Shown here: piece after piece, positions 42,350-51,721 of the stretch
Position numbering within the stretch: the stretch's first letter is position 1
Layout of the letters: every line of letters begins with the position of its first letter
Source: Mariniradius saccharolyticus AK6
GTDB taxonomy: Bacteria > Bacteroidota > Bacteroidia > Cytophagales > Cyclobacteriaceae
NCBI RefSeq assembly: GCF_000330725.2
Contig: NZ_AMZY02000018.1
Span: 62,001 to 126,000, forward strand
Direction: 5' to 3'
DNA length: 64,000 nucleotides
Notes under the pieces: model-generated
Seen by the model: the letters and a program-made list of their open reading frames with translations, nothing else
Database searches by the model: none
Told to the model about the DNA's origin: nothing
Made by a program: the position numbers and the translations under genes

Positions 42350-44908
42350 ATGTCAAAAAACCAATACCAGACCGAAGTAGCCAAAAGATTTACGATCTAC
42401 AACAGCCTTTTTCTGGACCTTCCTTTCAGCGATATCCACCGCACAGGTACCTTGTTGCCTATCTTGGCGGGGGAGTGCCAGGCCGGTTTTGAGCAGAACA
42501 AAACCCCGAAGGAGATCATCAGGGGATTTTTTGATGAGCTGATGTCCAATAATACGGAGCAGGAAAGACATGATTTGTTATTTAAAATGGTTCAATATGT
42601 CGAGCGCCAGGTAGTCTTGTTTGACTCTATCGAGGATGCCGCTTTTGAAAAAATACACGACGTGAATGGCAAAGGTAGCATCAAGGCCTTGCTTGCGCGA
42701 GTCGACAATGACCGTAAAAAGGAAGCCCTGGTTGAAAAGCTGCGCAATTTCTCCGTAAGGCTAACGCTTACTGCCCACCCTACGCAATTCTATCCAGGAA
42801 ATGTTCTCGGCATTATCACAGACTTGGAGACAGCCATCCGCGACAATGATCTAGCCAGTATCAACCTTCTCCTGCAACAGCTCGGCAAGACCGGTTTTAT
42901 CAATCGGGAGAAACCGACTCCTTTGGACGAGGCGCAGAGTTTGATTTGGTTTTTGGTGAATGTTTTTTATGTCAGCATGCCGGATATTTTGACCAGATTG
43001 CTAAATTCTTTGGAAATTCCCCTGCATGAATGGGACAATCCGGGGCTCCTGAAAGTCGGCTTTTGGCCGGGAGGTGACCGTGATGGTAATCCTTTTGTAA
43101 CCCACGATACGACGATCAAGGTTGCGGAGAAGCTGCAAAAGTGGATTCTTCGTGCCTATTACCGGGACGTGCGAAAATTGCGTAGGCGATTGACATTTCG
43201 GCATGTGGAACCGATCATGCTGAAGGTCGAAAATGGCCTTTTCAACTCCCTTTTCGAAGACAAGACATTCTACAACAGCAAGGATGAACTGCTTTCCGAC
43301 CTTTTTGAGGCGAGAAAAGGCTTGGTGGAATTCCACGATGGCTTGTTTTTGGAGCAGTTGGATGAGTTTATCCTCAAGGTGAAAATATTTGGGTTCCACT
43401 TTGCCAATATGGACGTGCGGCAGGACAGCCGCAAGCACGATGGTTTGTGGGATGAGTTGATCGAAATCCAAATAGGAAAAGAGGCCCTTCAGGCTTACCA
43501 CAAGCTTAGTGAGGAAGAGCAAATCAGGTTCTTATTGGAGGAAACTTCGATACCCGAGGTCAGCGAGCTCAAGGACGAGTTTCACCAAGAGATGATGAAG
43601 AGCTTTGATGCCATCGCCAAAGTCCAGACGACCAACGGCGAGGACGGCCTGCACCGCTATATCATCTCCAATTGCCAATCGGCCAAGCATGTCTTGGAAG
43701 TGTACCAGTTGGCGCGATTGACTTTGGGGAAAAATACAGATAAGCTGCCCCTGGATATCGTTCCCCTTTTTGAAACAATCGATGATTTGGCCAATGCCCA
43801 GGTCATTATGGAGAAACTTTATCAAAACCAAGCCTACAAACAGCACCTCAAATCCCGCAACAACAAGCAGACGATCATGTTGGGCTTCTCCGACGGTACC
43901 AAGGACGGCGGCTACATTCGTGCCAATTGGTCAATCCTGCGGGCCAAAGAAGAGCTGACCAAAATATCCAGAAAATATGAAGTAAGCGTGGTCTTCTTCG
44001 ACGGCAGAGGAGGACCCCCTGCCCGTGGCGGAGGCAACATGCATAATTTTTATGCCTCATTGGGTCAAAATGTGGAAAACAGTGAGATCCAAGTCACCAT
44101 TCAGGGTCAGACCATTTCCGCCAATTACGGCAAACCAATCTCCTGTACTTACAACCTGGAGCAGCTGCTATGTGCGGGCATAGAGAACGAACTTTATCCA
44201 TCCTCCGAGAAGACCCTAAATGCCTATCAAAGGGCATTGATTGACCAGATGGCAGAAGTTTCCTATCAGTTTTACAAGGACTTCAAAAACCATCCGCAGT
44301 TTCTCCCTTATTTGGAACATGTCACGCCCTTGAAATATTTCGGAGAAGTAAACATCGGTTCACGGCCGGTCAAGCGGGGCAACAAGGACAGCGGCCTGAA
44401 GTTTGAGGACTTGCGGGCGATTCCTTTCGTGGGGTCTTGGGCGCAGATGAAGCAGAATATTCCAGGATTTTTTGGCGTTGGGGCCGCTTTGGCGACTTTG
44501 AAAAAGGAGGGGAAATTTGAGGCAGCAAGGCAATTATACAACGATTCCCTGTTTTTCCGCTCGCTTTTGGGCAATTCCATGCAGTCTTTGGCAAAATCAT
44601 TTTATAAATCCTCAGCCTATCTCAAGGAACACCCCAACTATGGGGATTTGTGGAAATTGATGTACGAGGAGTACCGCAGGACGATTGATTTGCTTTTGGA
44701 AGTGTCAGGCATGGATACCCTTTTGCAGGACAACCCGACTTCCAAGGAGTCGATTGCGATCCGTGAGAAGATCGTTTTGCCTGTGATCACGATTCAGCAG
44801 TACGCGATTCAGACCATGTTGGAAAAAGGAGTGGATGATCCTGTTTTGCAAAGATTGATCCTCAGGACTATGTTTGGGATTATCAATGCGGCAAGGAATG
44901 CGGCCTAA
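42350..44908 (+). CDS. ppc: Phosphoenolpyruvate carboxylase
   Basis: This 852-residue enzyme carboxylates PEP to oxaloacetate to replenish the TCA cycle. Catalytic motifs are 'LTLTAHPTQFYPG' (usually TAHPTE), 'VGFWPGGDRDGNPFVT', 'LGFSDGTKDGGYIRAN', and 'FFDGRGGPPARGGGNMHNFY'. The C-terminus reads 'FGIINAARNAA' instead of the classic (M/Q)NTG end that contacts the active site. The Glu-to-Gln change and altered C-terminus may be normal for this Bacteroidota branch. It is shorter than the ~880-residue E. coli enzyme. No partner genes are evident. Confidence 0.95.
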   Translation: MSKNQYQTEVAKRFTIYNSLFLDLPFSDIHRTGTLLPILAGECQAGFEQNKTPKEIIRGFFDELMSNNTEQERHDLLFKMVQYVERQVVLFDSIEDAAFEKIHDVNGKGSIKALLARVDNDRKKEALVEKLRNFSVRLTLTAHPTQFYPGNVLGIITDLETAIRDNDLASINLLLQQLGKTGFINREKPTPLDEAQSLIWFLVNVFYVSMPDILTRLLNSLEIPLHEWDNPGLLKVGFWPGGDRDGNPFVTHDTTIKVAEKLQKWILRAYYRDVRKLRRRLTFRHVEPIMLKVENGLFNSLFEDKTFYNSKDELLSDLFEARKGLVEFHDGLFLEQLDEFILKVKIFGFHFANMDVRQDSRKHDGLWDELIEIQIGKEALQAYHKLSEEEQIRFLLEETSIPEVSELKDEFHQEMMKSFDAIAKVQTTNGEDGLHRYIISNCQSAKHVLEVYQLARLTLGKNTDKLPLDIVPLFETIDDLANAQVIMEKLYQNQAYKQHLKSRNNKQTIMLGFSDGTKDGGYIRANWSILRAKEELTKISRKYEVSVVFFDGRGGPPARGGGNMHNFYASLGQNVENSEIQVTIQGQTISANYGKPISCTYNLEQLLCAGIENELYPSSEKTLNAYQRALIDQMAEVSYQFYKDFKNHPQFLPYLEHVTPLKYFGEVNIGSRPVKRGNKDSGLKFEDLRAIPFVGSWAQMKQNIPGFFGVGAALATLKKEGKFEAARQLYNDSLFFRSLLGNSMQSLAKSFYKSSAYLKEHPNYGDLWKLMYEEYRRTIDLLLEVSGMDTLLQDNPTSKESIAIREKIVLPVITIQQYAIQTMLEKGVDDPVLQRLILRTMFGIINAARNAA

Positions 44909-45135
44909 AATGGGATTTCACGGAAAGACGCGAGGGCGCCAAGAAAGGGAATAAGGATCTCGCAAAGAAAATAAAGGTGCATAGGGCGCGAAGGAATTCT
45001 CTTTAGAAAAAGATGAAGCTGAGAAACATTCAATCCCTATGCCATCGAACCTAAGCGTTGATCATTTAGCCTCTTGAATCTTTTGTCTTGAATCTTGCGT
45101 CTCAAATCTCACTTCTCAAGTCTCACATCTGTCCC
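44909..45135. repeat. Intergenic word repeats between ppc and the amidase
   Basis: Two blocks stand out: words like ACGCGAGGGCGCCAAGAAAG / GCGCGAAGGAATTC at 44920-45000, and (C/T)CTCAAATCTCAC/TCTTGAATC words at about 45069-45128. The second resembles words at 22203-22225. The genes are convergent, so transcription termination is expected here, but no classical terminator was found. Confidence 0.5.
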
Positions 45136-45936
45136 CTACATCGCCTCCATTTCCTCCTTGTAAGCCTTGATCGAGCGGAAAATGGCTGAGGAAAGGTAGG
45201 TTTGACCGTCTTTACTGTTGAGGAATTTCTCCTCGGAAGCATTTGACAAAAAACCAAGTTCAATCAAGACGCTAGGCATTGAAGTCGTCCACAAGACGTA
45301 CAAAGGCGCCTGCTTTACACCTCTGCTGTACCTATTGACGCGGGTACTGAAGTCATCCTCCACCTTGGACGCCAGCGAAATGCTTGAAGACAAAAAGGCT
45401 TTTTGCATCAGATTGAACATCATGTAGGACTCGGGTGAGGAAGGGTCAAATCCCTCGTATTGCTCCTCATAGTTTTCCTCCAACAGGATTACGGAGTTTT
45501 CCCTCTTGACGATATCGAAGTTTGCTTCGAAGTTTTTGGTCCCCATCACAAAGGTCTCCGTGCCGTAAGCCGAGCGATTGGGTGCTGCATTGCAGTGAAT
45601 GGAGATAAACAGGTCTGCCTTGTTGCGGTTGGCGATGTTGGACCGTTCTTTTAGCTCGAGAAAAACATCCGTTTTGCGGGTATAAATCACCTCGACTCCG
45701 GGAAGCAGTTCCTTGACATATTCCCCGACTTGCAGGGCGACTTTCAAAGCCACATCTTTTTCCCTCGAAATCGATCCAACAGTACCGGGATCTTTGCCGC
45801 CGTGGCCAGCGTCTATCACAATTCTTTTGAGCTTATATTCAGGTGCCTTGCTTCCCGTGGGGCTAAATCCAGCAAGGAAGAACGATAGGGTCAGAAACGA
45901 AATAATCAGAATATTCTTAACTTTGAAGCGGTTCAT
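45136..45936 (-). CDS. N-acetylmuramoyl-L-alanine amidase (AmiC-like)
   Basis: This ~266-residue Amidase_3 zinc enzyme cleaves the amide between muramic acid and the stem peptide. It begins with a signal or membrane anchor ('NILIISFLTLSFFLAGFS'), then 'RIVIDAGHGGKDPGTVG' (first Zn His), 'LELKERSNIANRNKADLFIS' with 'IHCNAAPN' (second Zn His), and 'SVLIELGFLSNASEE' (catalytic Glu). Start 45936 is chosen because the hydrophobic segment follows directly. It is divergent from lptD with only 67 bases between, so regulatory elements of both are crowded together. Confidence 0.93.
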   Translation of the reverse strand: MNRFKVKNILIISFLTLSFFLAGFSPTGSKAPEYKLKRIVIDAGHGGKDPGTVGSISREKDVALKVALQVGEYVKELLPGVEVIYTRKTDVFLELKERSNIANRNKADLFISIHCNAAPNRSAYGTETFVMGTKNFEANFDIVKRENSVILLEENYEEQYEGFDPSSPESYMMFNLMQKAFLSSSISLASKVEDDFSTRVNRYSRGVKQAPLYVLWTTSMPSVLIELGFLSNASEEKFLNSKDGQTYLSSAIFRSIKAYKEEMEAM

Positions 45937-46003
45937 GCGTGTGAATACTATACCTTTGCCCGGGCAAAAATCATTAATTTTTAATTCAAATAAAATCATT
46001 TCA

Positions 46004-48757
46004 GTGCGGAATAAGTGGTTCCATTTCATAGTCTTGCTACTTGTTGGAGTCATGCCGGCTTACACCTTGGCCCAGGTAAGAAACCAGCGAAACGTCGAGC
46101 GCAGATTGGTGGCACCTGATTCGGTTCTCAATCCAATAACGCCGAATCCGAATATTTTGGATACAATTCCGCCGATTTCTCAAGATACAATTCCCAAATC
46201 TGACTCGATCCCCGTCGGAGATATCAAGACCCTCGTCAAATACTTTGCCGAAGACAGCATCATCACGGATTTTAGGCAGAATAAAATCTACCTGCACAAG
46301 GACGCTTGGTTTGAATACGGAACCATTCGCCTCGATGCGGAGCTGATTGTGATTGATTGGGAAAAAAGCGAACTCTTTGCCACGGGGGTGACCGACAGCG
46401 TTGGCAATATCAAAGGCAACCCGATGTTTAAGGAGGGAGCTACTTCCTATGAGATACGGAAGGAGATGCGCTACAACTTCAAGACCCAAAAGGCCATCAT
46501 CAAGGATGTCGTGACGGAGCAGCAGGATGGTTTGCTGAGGGGACAGACGATCAAAAAGGATGCGGATGGAAGTATCTACCTGGACCATGGTTTTTATACA
46601 ACCTGTAATCTCGCCGAGCCGCACTGGCATATCAATGCCAATAAAATAAAGTCTATCCGTGGGAAGCAGGTAGTGACTGGGCCCTTTAACCTGTATTTCA
46701 ATGACATTCCGGTGCCCGTGGGTTTACCCTTTGGGGTAGTGCCTGACACGCCGGAGGAAAAAGCTTCGGGGATCATTTTCCCATCCTATGGTCAAGAAAA
46801 AGTACGGGGATTTTTCCTTCGGAACTTCGGCTATTACTTCGCTTTCAACGATTATGTACATACCAGAATTACCGGTGATATTTTCTCCAAAGGTGGATAC
46901 GGGGCAAAAGCTTCCACGATCTACAAAAAAAGGTACAAGTTTAGTGGTGCCTTCAACATGGATTACCAGCGGTTCAAGACGCCGACCTGGGAATTGAATC
47001 CCCAGGATTACAACACCTTCTGGGTCAACTGGAACCATACGCCGGAGACACGAGGCAATTCCCGATTTTCTGCCTCTGTCAATGCGGGTACATCCAACTA
47101 CAACAACGTTGTGGTAAACCCAAACAACTTCATGCGGAACATCAACTCGGATTTTACCTCGAACGTCTCCTACAGCAAGACTTTTGCGGGTACGCCTTTC
47201 TCGATGTCGGCCAACCTACGCCATAGCCAAAATATCCAAAGCGGAGAAGTCAATCTCATGTTGCCGCAGATTGCAGTCAACATGAACCGGCAAAACCCCT
47301 TTCAGAATGCACGTTTTGAGCCACTGAAAACCCTCAATATCGCCTACAACTTTGAGTTGCAAAACTCCATCACCAACAAAGTGGCGACCCCGCTGGGAGT
47401 GCCAAGTACCTCGGCAACCGTGACACAAGGTGAAACGGCCAATCAAAACATCATCCCTTTCAACCGGGAAAATCTTCCATTGCTGCTCCAGAATGCCAAC
47501 AACGGCGCAAGGAGTACCATTCCCCTGACTTCCAATTTCAGGTTGTTCAAGCACTTTACCGCGACGGCGGGTGCCAATTATACAGAGATTTGGTATTTGG
47601 AGAGGATCAATTTCTTTTACAATCCCGTGGCCGAAAGGGTAGACCGAATCATCGAACCGGGATTCAACCGGATTGGCTTTTACAACACCAATTTTGCGCT
47701 GAATACCAACATCTATGGCTTCTATAATGTAAAGGGTGGGGGAAAACTCCAGACCATCCGACATCATATGCAGCCCTCCTTCAGCTTGAATTTTACACCG
47801 GATTTTTCTAATCCTGCTTTGGGTTACTATCAGTTGGTGCAGGTGGACGAAGACGGAAGAAAAGAGCTCTTTTCAAGGCACCAAGGATTTATTTTTCAGG
47901 GAGCCCCTCCTGGAGAGTCAAGGTCTCTTGGGGTCAATATCCGAAATGTCGTCGAAGCTAAGGTCAGGGACACCAGCAAGGAAGATGATGAAAAAGCGAC
48001 AAAAAAGATACCGCTTTTGCAGACGCTCAACCTGACGACCAACTACAATTTCGCGGCGGATTCTTTTCAGCTTGCGCCGATCAACATGTCCGCGCGGACA
48101 TCATTTTTTCAAGACAAATTGCAGGTTGCCATGGCAGCGAACCTGGATCCTTATGCGGAATTGACGACAACGAATCCAGAGACAGGCCAACAACGAACAC
48201 GTAGGATCAATTCCTTTGCATGGCGCAACGGCCAGGGTTTGGGGCATTTTCGGACCGTCTCCATGAACCTCAACGGGAACATCAATCCAAGCAAATCCGG
48301 AAAAACTCCGGGAGAAGTGCGCGACGATATCACCAGCAATTTTCTCCAGCAAGGAGGTCAACTCAATGAATTTGTGGATCAGGAAATCAACCGCATGGTC
48401 AATGACCCATCCCAATATATCGACTGGAATATTCCATGGAACTTGGGTTTCGGCTACAATATTGCCTATTCGAAGCAACCTGGCGGCAATGCCAACATCA
48501 CTTCAGCAGTCAACATCAATGGAGATTTGAGCATTTCCGAAAAGTGGAAAATCAATTTCAGCGGTGGTTATGATTTCCGTACGGCCCAGTTCACACAAAC
48601 CATGTTGGGTATTGCAAGGGATTTGCATTGCTGGCAAATGAACGTGAGTTGGGTGCCATTTGGCCGATTTACTTCCTATAACATTGACATTCGGGTCAAG
48701 TCGTCCATCCTTCAGGACCTGAAGGTCTCAAGGAGAAGGTCGTTTTTTGATTTTTAA
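46004..48757 (+). CDS. lptD: LPS assembly protein LptD, putative
   Basis: This ~917-residue outer-membrane protein has a signal peptide (hydrophobic 'FHFIVLLLVGVMPAYTLA' then Q), an OstA/LptA-like N-terminal beta-taco ('SIITDFRQNKIYLHKDAWFE', 'YLDHGFYTTCNLAEPHWHIN'), and a long aromatic-rich C-terminal beta-barrel ending 'VSRRRSFFDF', a terminal aromatic typical of barrel proteins. LptD inserts lipopolysaccharide into the outer leaflet. The frame is open further upstream; GTG at 46004 is chosen because it directly precedes the signal peptide, while ATG 45935 overlaps the amidase start region. A TACCTTTG sequence at 45951-45958 resembles a -7 box. Confidence 0.88.
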   Translation: MRNKWFHFIVLLLVGVMPAYTLAQVRNQRNVERRLVAPDSVLNPITPNPNILDTIPPISQDTIPKSDSIPVGDIKTLVKYFAEDSIITDFRQNKIYLHKDAWFEYGTIRLDAELIVIDWEKSELFATGVTDSVGNIKGNPMFKEGATSYEIRKEMRYNFKTQKAIIKDVVTEQQDGLLRGQTIKKDADGSIYLDHGFYTTCNLAEPHWHINANKIKSIRGKQVVTGPFNLYFNDIPVPVGLPFGVVPDTPEEKASGIIFPSYGQEKVRGFFLRNFGYYFAFNDYVHTRITGDIFSKGGYGAKASTIYKKRYKFSGAFNMDYQRFKTPTWELNPQDYNTFWVNWNHTPETRGNSRFSASVNAGTSNYNNVVVNPNNFMRNINSDFTSNVSYSKTFAGTPFSMSANLRHSQNIQSGEVNLMLPQIAVNMNRQNPFQNARFEPLKTLNIAYNFELQNSITNKVATPLGVPSTSATVTQGETANQNIIPFNRENLPLLLQNANNGARSTIPLTSNFRLFKHFTATAGANYTEIWYLERINFFYNPVAERVDRIIEPGFNRIGFYNTNFALNTNIYGFYNVKGGGKLQTIRHHMQPSFSLNFTPDFSNPALGYYQLVQVDEDGRKELFSRHQGFIFQGAPPGESRSLGVNIRNVVEAKVRDTSKEDDEKATKKIPLLQTLNLTTNYNFAADSFQLAPINMSARTSFFQDKLQVAMAANLDPYAELTTTNPETGQQRTRRINSFAWRNGQGLGHFRTVSMNLNGNINPSKSGKTPGEVRDDITSNFLQQGGQLNEFVDQEINRMVNDPSQYIDWNIPWNLGFGYNIAYSKQPGGNANITSAVNINGDLSISEKWKINFSGGYDFRTAQFTQTMLGIARDLHCWQMNVSWVPFGRFTSYNIDIRVKSSILQDLKVSRRRSFFDF

Positions 48758-48835
48758 AACTTTTTGCCATTTCGTCATTAGGCTGAACAAATCCTTCTTG
48801 GAGATTTTTTCAACAATAATCAGTAATTTTCTTTC

Positions 48836-50560
48836 ATGAACGGAGGCCAAATCATCGCTAAAGTGCTCCAGAATCATGGAGTCAAATTTTTGTTCACGCT
48901 TTGTGGAGGGCATATTTCGCCGATTTTTGTTGGGGCGGAGCAACTTGGAATTCGGGTTATCGATACCCGTCATGAGGCAACGGCGGTATTTGCAGCTGAT
49001 GCGGTGGCGAGGCTGACCGGAGTGCCCGGCGTGGCGGCGGTGACCGCAGGGCCCGGGATCACCAATGCCATTACGGCTGTTAAAAACGCCCAAATGGCCC
49101 AATCCCCGCTTATTTTGCTTGGAGGTGCCGCAGCTACTTTGCTTAAGGGAAGAGGAGCATTGCAGGATATTGACCAGATCAGTTTGCTGAAACCGATTGT
49201 CAAATGGGCGGTTAGCATTGGCCAAGTCAAGGATATTGCCACTGTTATGGAAAAGGCTTTTCGGATCGCACAATCCGGGACCCCCGGGCCTGTATTTATC
49301 GAATGTCCGATCGATACACTTTATCCAAAAGAGATGGTGCTGGAATGGTACGGCGCCAAAAACCAAAAAGGTCCCGCGGGCATTTCTGCTTCGCTCAAGC
49401 AATGGTATATCCGCCGGCATGCGAACCAGCTTTTCAAAGACTCGGAGAAGGTGGCTTTTGAGACGAAACCTGAACAGGTCCAGGTCCCCAATTTTTCCCA
49501 AGCCCAATTGGAAAAGGCCATTCGGATGGTGAAAAAGGCCAAAAAGCCCCTGATGATCCTCGGAAGCGGAGCCATGTCCCAACCAAAGAAAGTCGAGGAT
49601 CTAGCCTCGGCGGTACGAAAGTTGGGCATTCCCATTTATCTCAGCGGTATGGGAAGAGGTTTGTTGGGACCGGATTCCGATATCCAAGTGCGGCACAAAA
49701 GGAAAGAGGCCATCAAAGAGTCAGATTTGATCATCTTGGCAGGAGTGCCCAATGATTTCAGGCTGGACTACGGCAATCATATCGGTAGTCGGCCCTTCAT
49801 TTCCATCCATCGGGATATCAAGGAATTGATGCTCAACAAAAAGCCGACCTTGCCCATCAAAGCCGATCCGATTGATTTTCTAATTGCGGTGTCGGGCCAT
49901 TTTGCCTTTGAGGGACACCAGTGGATTTCTCAATTGAAACAGCGGGATGCGGCTCGTGATGGGGAAATTCAGGCGCAAAGCGAGTTACCTACTTCTGGGT
50001 TGAATCCACTGGATTTGCTGCTAAACCTTAAGAAGAATCTGGATCAAAACGCCGTGCTTATCGCCGACGGGGGGGACTTTGTAGCAACCGCTTCTTATAC
50101 CTTGCGCCCCAGAGGGCCTTTGTCTTGGCTTGATCCTGGGGCATTCGGGACTCTGGGAGTTGGGGCGGGATTTGCGATTGGCGCGGCCTTGGTGTACCCC
50201 GATAGGCCGATTTGGGTTCTGTTTGGCGACGGAAGCGCGGGGTATAGTTTGACAGAGTTTGATACCTTTCAGCGGCATGGTCTGCGCATCACCGCCTTGG
50301 TGGGCAATGACGCCTGCTGGACGCAGATAGCCCGGGACCAGGTCGATTTTTTAGGTTCGGATTGTGCCGTGAATCTGGAATTTTCGGATTACCATTTGGT
50401 GCCCAAAGCTTTTGGTGGAGATGGAATAAAGATAGAAGCCAAGGGTGAAATCAATCATGCGATTGAAATAGCAAAAGCTTCAAACGCCTCCGGAAAATCT
50501 TTTTTGATCAATGCGATTATCGGTAAGGCGGATTTTAGGAAGGGGTCTATTTCTGTGTGA
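48836..50560 (+). CDS. ThDP-dependent enzyme, HACL2/ILVBL-like (2-hydroxyacyl-CoA lyase)
   Basis: This 574-residue protein has the three thiamine-diphosphate enzyme domains in order: N-terminal PYR ('[17 protein letters not shown]', catalytic Glu in '[20 protein letters not shown]'), central ('[14 protein letters not shown]') and C-terminal PP ('[16 protein letters not shown]', then 'LVGNDACW', the GDG...N metal-binding motif). The run '[23 protein letters not shown]' with '[20 protein letters not shown]' is much closer to vertebrate ILVBL (HACL2) and oxalyl-CoA-decarboxylase-like enzymes than to acetolactate synthase. It probably cleaves 2-hydroxyacyl-CoAs, but substrate is not proved. It follows lptD after 78 bases. 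Confidence 0.87.
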   Translation: MNGGQIIAKVLQNHGVKFLFTLCGGHISPIFVGAEQLGIRVIDTRHEATAVFAADAVARLTGVPGVAAVTAGPGITNAITAVKNAQMAQSPLILLGGAAATLLKGRGALQDIDQISLLKPIVKWAVSIGQVKDIATVMEKAFRIAQSGTPGPVFIECPIDTLYPKEMVLEWYGAKNQKGPAGISASLKQWYIRRHANQLFKDSEKVAFETKPEQVQVPNFSQAQLEKAIRMVKKAKKPLMILGSGAMSQPKKVEDLASAVRKLGIPIYLSGMGRGLLGPDSDIQVRHKRKEAIKESDLIILAGVPNDFRLDYGNHIGSRPFISIHRDIKELMLNKKPTLPIKADPIDFLIAVSGHFAFEGHQWISQLKQRDAARDGEIQAQSELPTSGLNPLDLLLNLKKNLDQNAVLIADGGDFVATASYTLRPRGPLSWLDPGAFGTLGVGAGFAIGAALVYPDRPIWVLFGDGSAGYSLTEFDTFQRHGLRITALVGNDACWTQIARDQVDFLGSDCAVNLEFSDYHLVPKAFGGDGIKIEAKGEINHAIEIAKASNASGKSFLINAIIGKADFRKGSISV

Positions 50561-50565
50561 GGTGA

Positions 50566-50607
50566 AAAAAATAGAACCTTGGGTCCAAATATCCGGACCC
50601 AAGGTTC
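50566..50607 (-). terminator. Strong intrinsic terminator for the M23 peptidase gene
   Basis: A perfect 13-bp stem GAACCTTGGGTCC (50574-50586) with GGACCCAAGGTTC (50595-50607) and an 8-base loop. On the minus strand the stem is followed by TATTTTTTTTCACC, a proper U-tract, so it terminates the M23 gene that ends at 50620; it may also stop the plus-strand ThDP gene. Confidence 0.9.
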
Positions 50608-50619
50608 CCAAGTGACTCA

Positions 50620-51597
50620 TTAACTCAAAGACTGATTTTCCCTTCCTGCCAATTCGAGTATTTTCTGGAAGTCCTCAGGACTGATGCCTTTGAAGAAGTA
50701 GTTGACGGGATTGATAAACTTGCCGTCCTTGATGACTTCATAGTGGACGTGTGGCGCAGTAGACGAACCGGTATTGCCGACAGTTCCGATAAGATCGCCC
50801 CGCTTCACTTTTTGGCCTTTTTTGACTTTGAATTCATTCATGTGGGCGTAGCGCGTGACAAAACCAAATCCATGGTCGATCTCCACATATTTGCCATAGC
50901 CTCCGAAAACCGTCTTCACATTTAGCACCACGCCGTCTCCGGTAGAGTAAATCGGCGTTCCTTTGGCTGCTGCAAAGTCCACACCGTTATGCATTTTTTT
51001 CACTTTGAAAATTGGGTGGACACGCATGCCATAGCCTGAAGCCAACAGGTTCAGGTTGTCGTTTTTGATTGGTTGGATGGCAGGGATGGACGCCCAATAT
51101 TCCTCTTTGCGCAGCGCCATTTCGGTGACTTCGTCGTAGCTGACAGACTGCACATAGAGTTGTCGCTTCAAGCCATCCACTTTCTGCGAAAGTTCGAGTA
51201 CCAATTCCTCCTGTTTGAGTCCTTTTTCCTTGATTTCACGGTAGCGGTCGCTGCCGCCGATACCGGCACGACGGATATTGTCGGAGAGCGGTTCGGATTC
51301 AAAAATGACCCTGTAAAGGTTATCATCCCGCTGCTGCAAGTCGCCAAGCATTTGGTTCATTTTGGTGACTTCATCCTCCAGGATATCGTAGTACAGCTTC
51401 AACTCCTGGTTTTCCTGCTTGAGGAGCAGCTCTTTGGGACTATCAAAAAAGTAGTAATAGGAACCCATCAAAGCCGTTGCCAAAAGGGTCGAAAGGGAGA
51501 GAAAGCCCAATACTTGTAGCGTGATATCCCACTTGGATTTTTTATACCGCTCGTACTTACAGGACTTTGGGTCGTAGTAATATTTTATTCTACTCAT
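50620..51597 (-). CDS. M23-family membrane-anchored peptidase
   Basis: This ~325-residue protein has a cytoplasmic basic N-terminus ('YYYDPKSCKYERYKKSKW'), one TM helix ('LQVLGFLSLSTLLATALMGS'), a coiled coil ('LLKQENQELKLYYDILEDEV') and a C-terminal LytM domain: 'MHNGVDFAAAKGTPIYS' (H-x3-D), 'AHMNEFKVKKGQKVKRGD' and 'TAPHVHYEVIKDGK' (H-x-H). It is a periplasmic zinc endopeptidase of peptidoglycan. The start 51597 gives the usual 'MSRIKYYYDP' N-terminus of this Bacteroidota family. It is divergent from alaS and convergent with the ThDP gene. Confidence 0.92.
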   Translation of the reverse strand: MSRIKYYYDPKSCKYERYKKSKWDITLQVLGFLSLSTLLATALMGSYYYFFDSPKELLLKQENQELKLYYDILEDEVTKMNQMLGDLQQRDDNLYRVIFESEPLSDNIRRAGIGGSDRYREIKEKGLKQEELVLELSQKVDGLKRQLYVQSVSYDEVTEMALRKEEYWASIPAIQPIKNDNLNLLASGYGMRVHPIFKVKKMHNGVDFAAAKGTPIYSTGDGVVLNVKTVFGGYGKYVEIDHGFGFVTRYAHMNEFKVKKGQKVKRGDLIGTVGNTGSSTAPHVHYEVIKDGKFINPVNYFFKGISPEDFQKILELAGRENQSLS

Positions 51598-51721
51598 GCT
51601 GGTAACAAGGCTAAAACTGTTAATTTTGTGCCCCAAATGGATTGAAGGGTGGGTGATCAAATCCGGGTGTTTGCAAAGTTATATAAATAATTGAAAATCC
51701 AATCATTAGAAGAAAGCTTAA

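Noticed and set aside
48728-49582. 284-residue minus-strand ORF
   Set aside because: Antisense of the ThDP-enzyme gene, which has clear family motifs.
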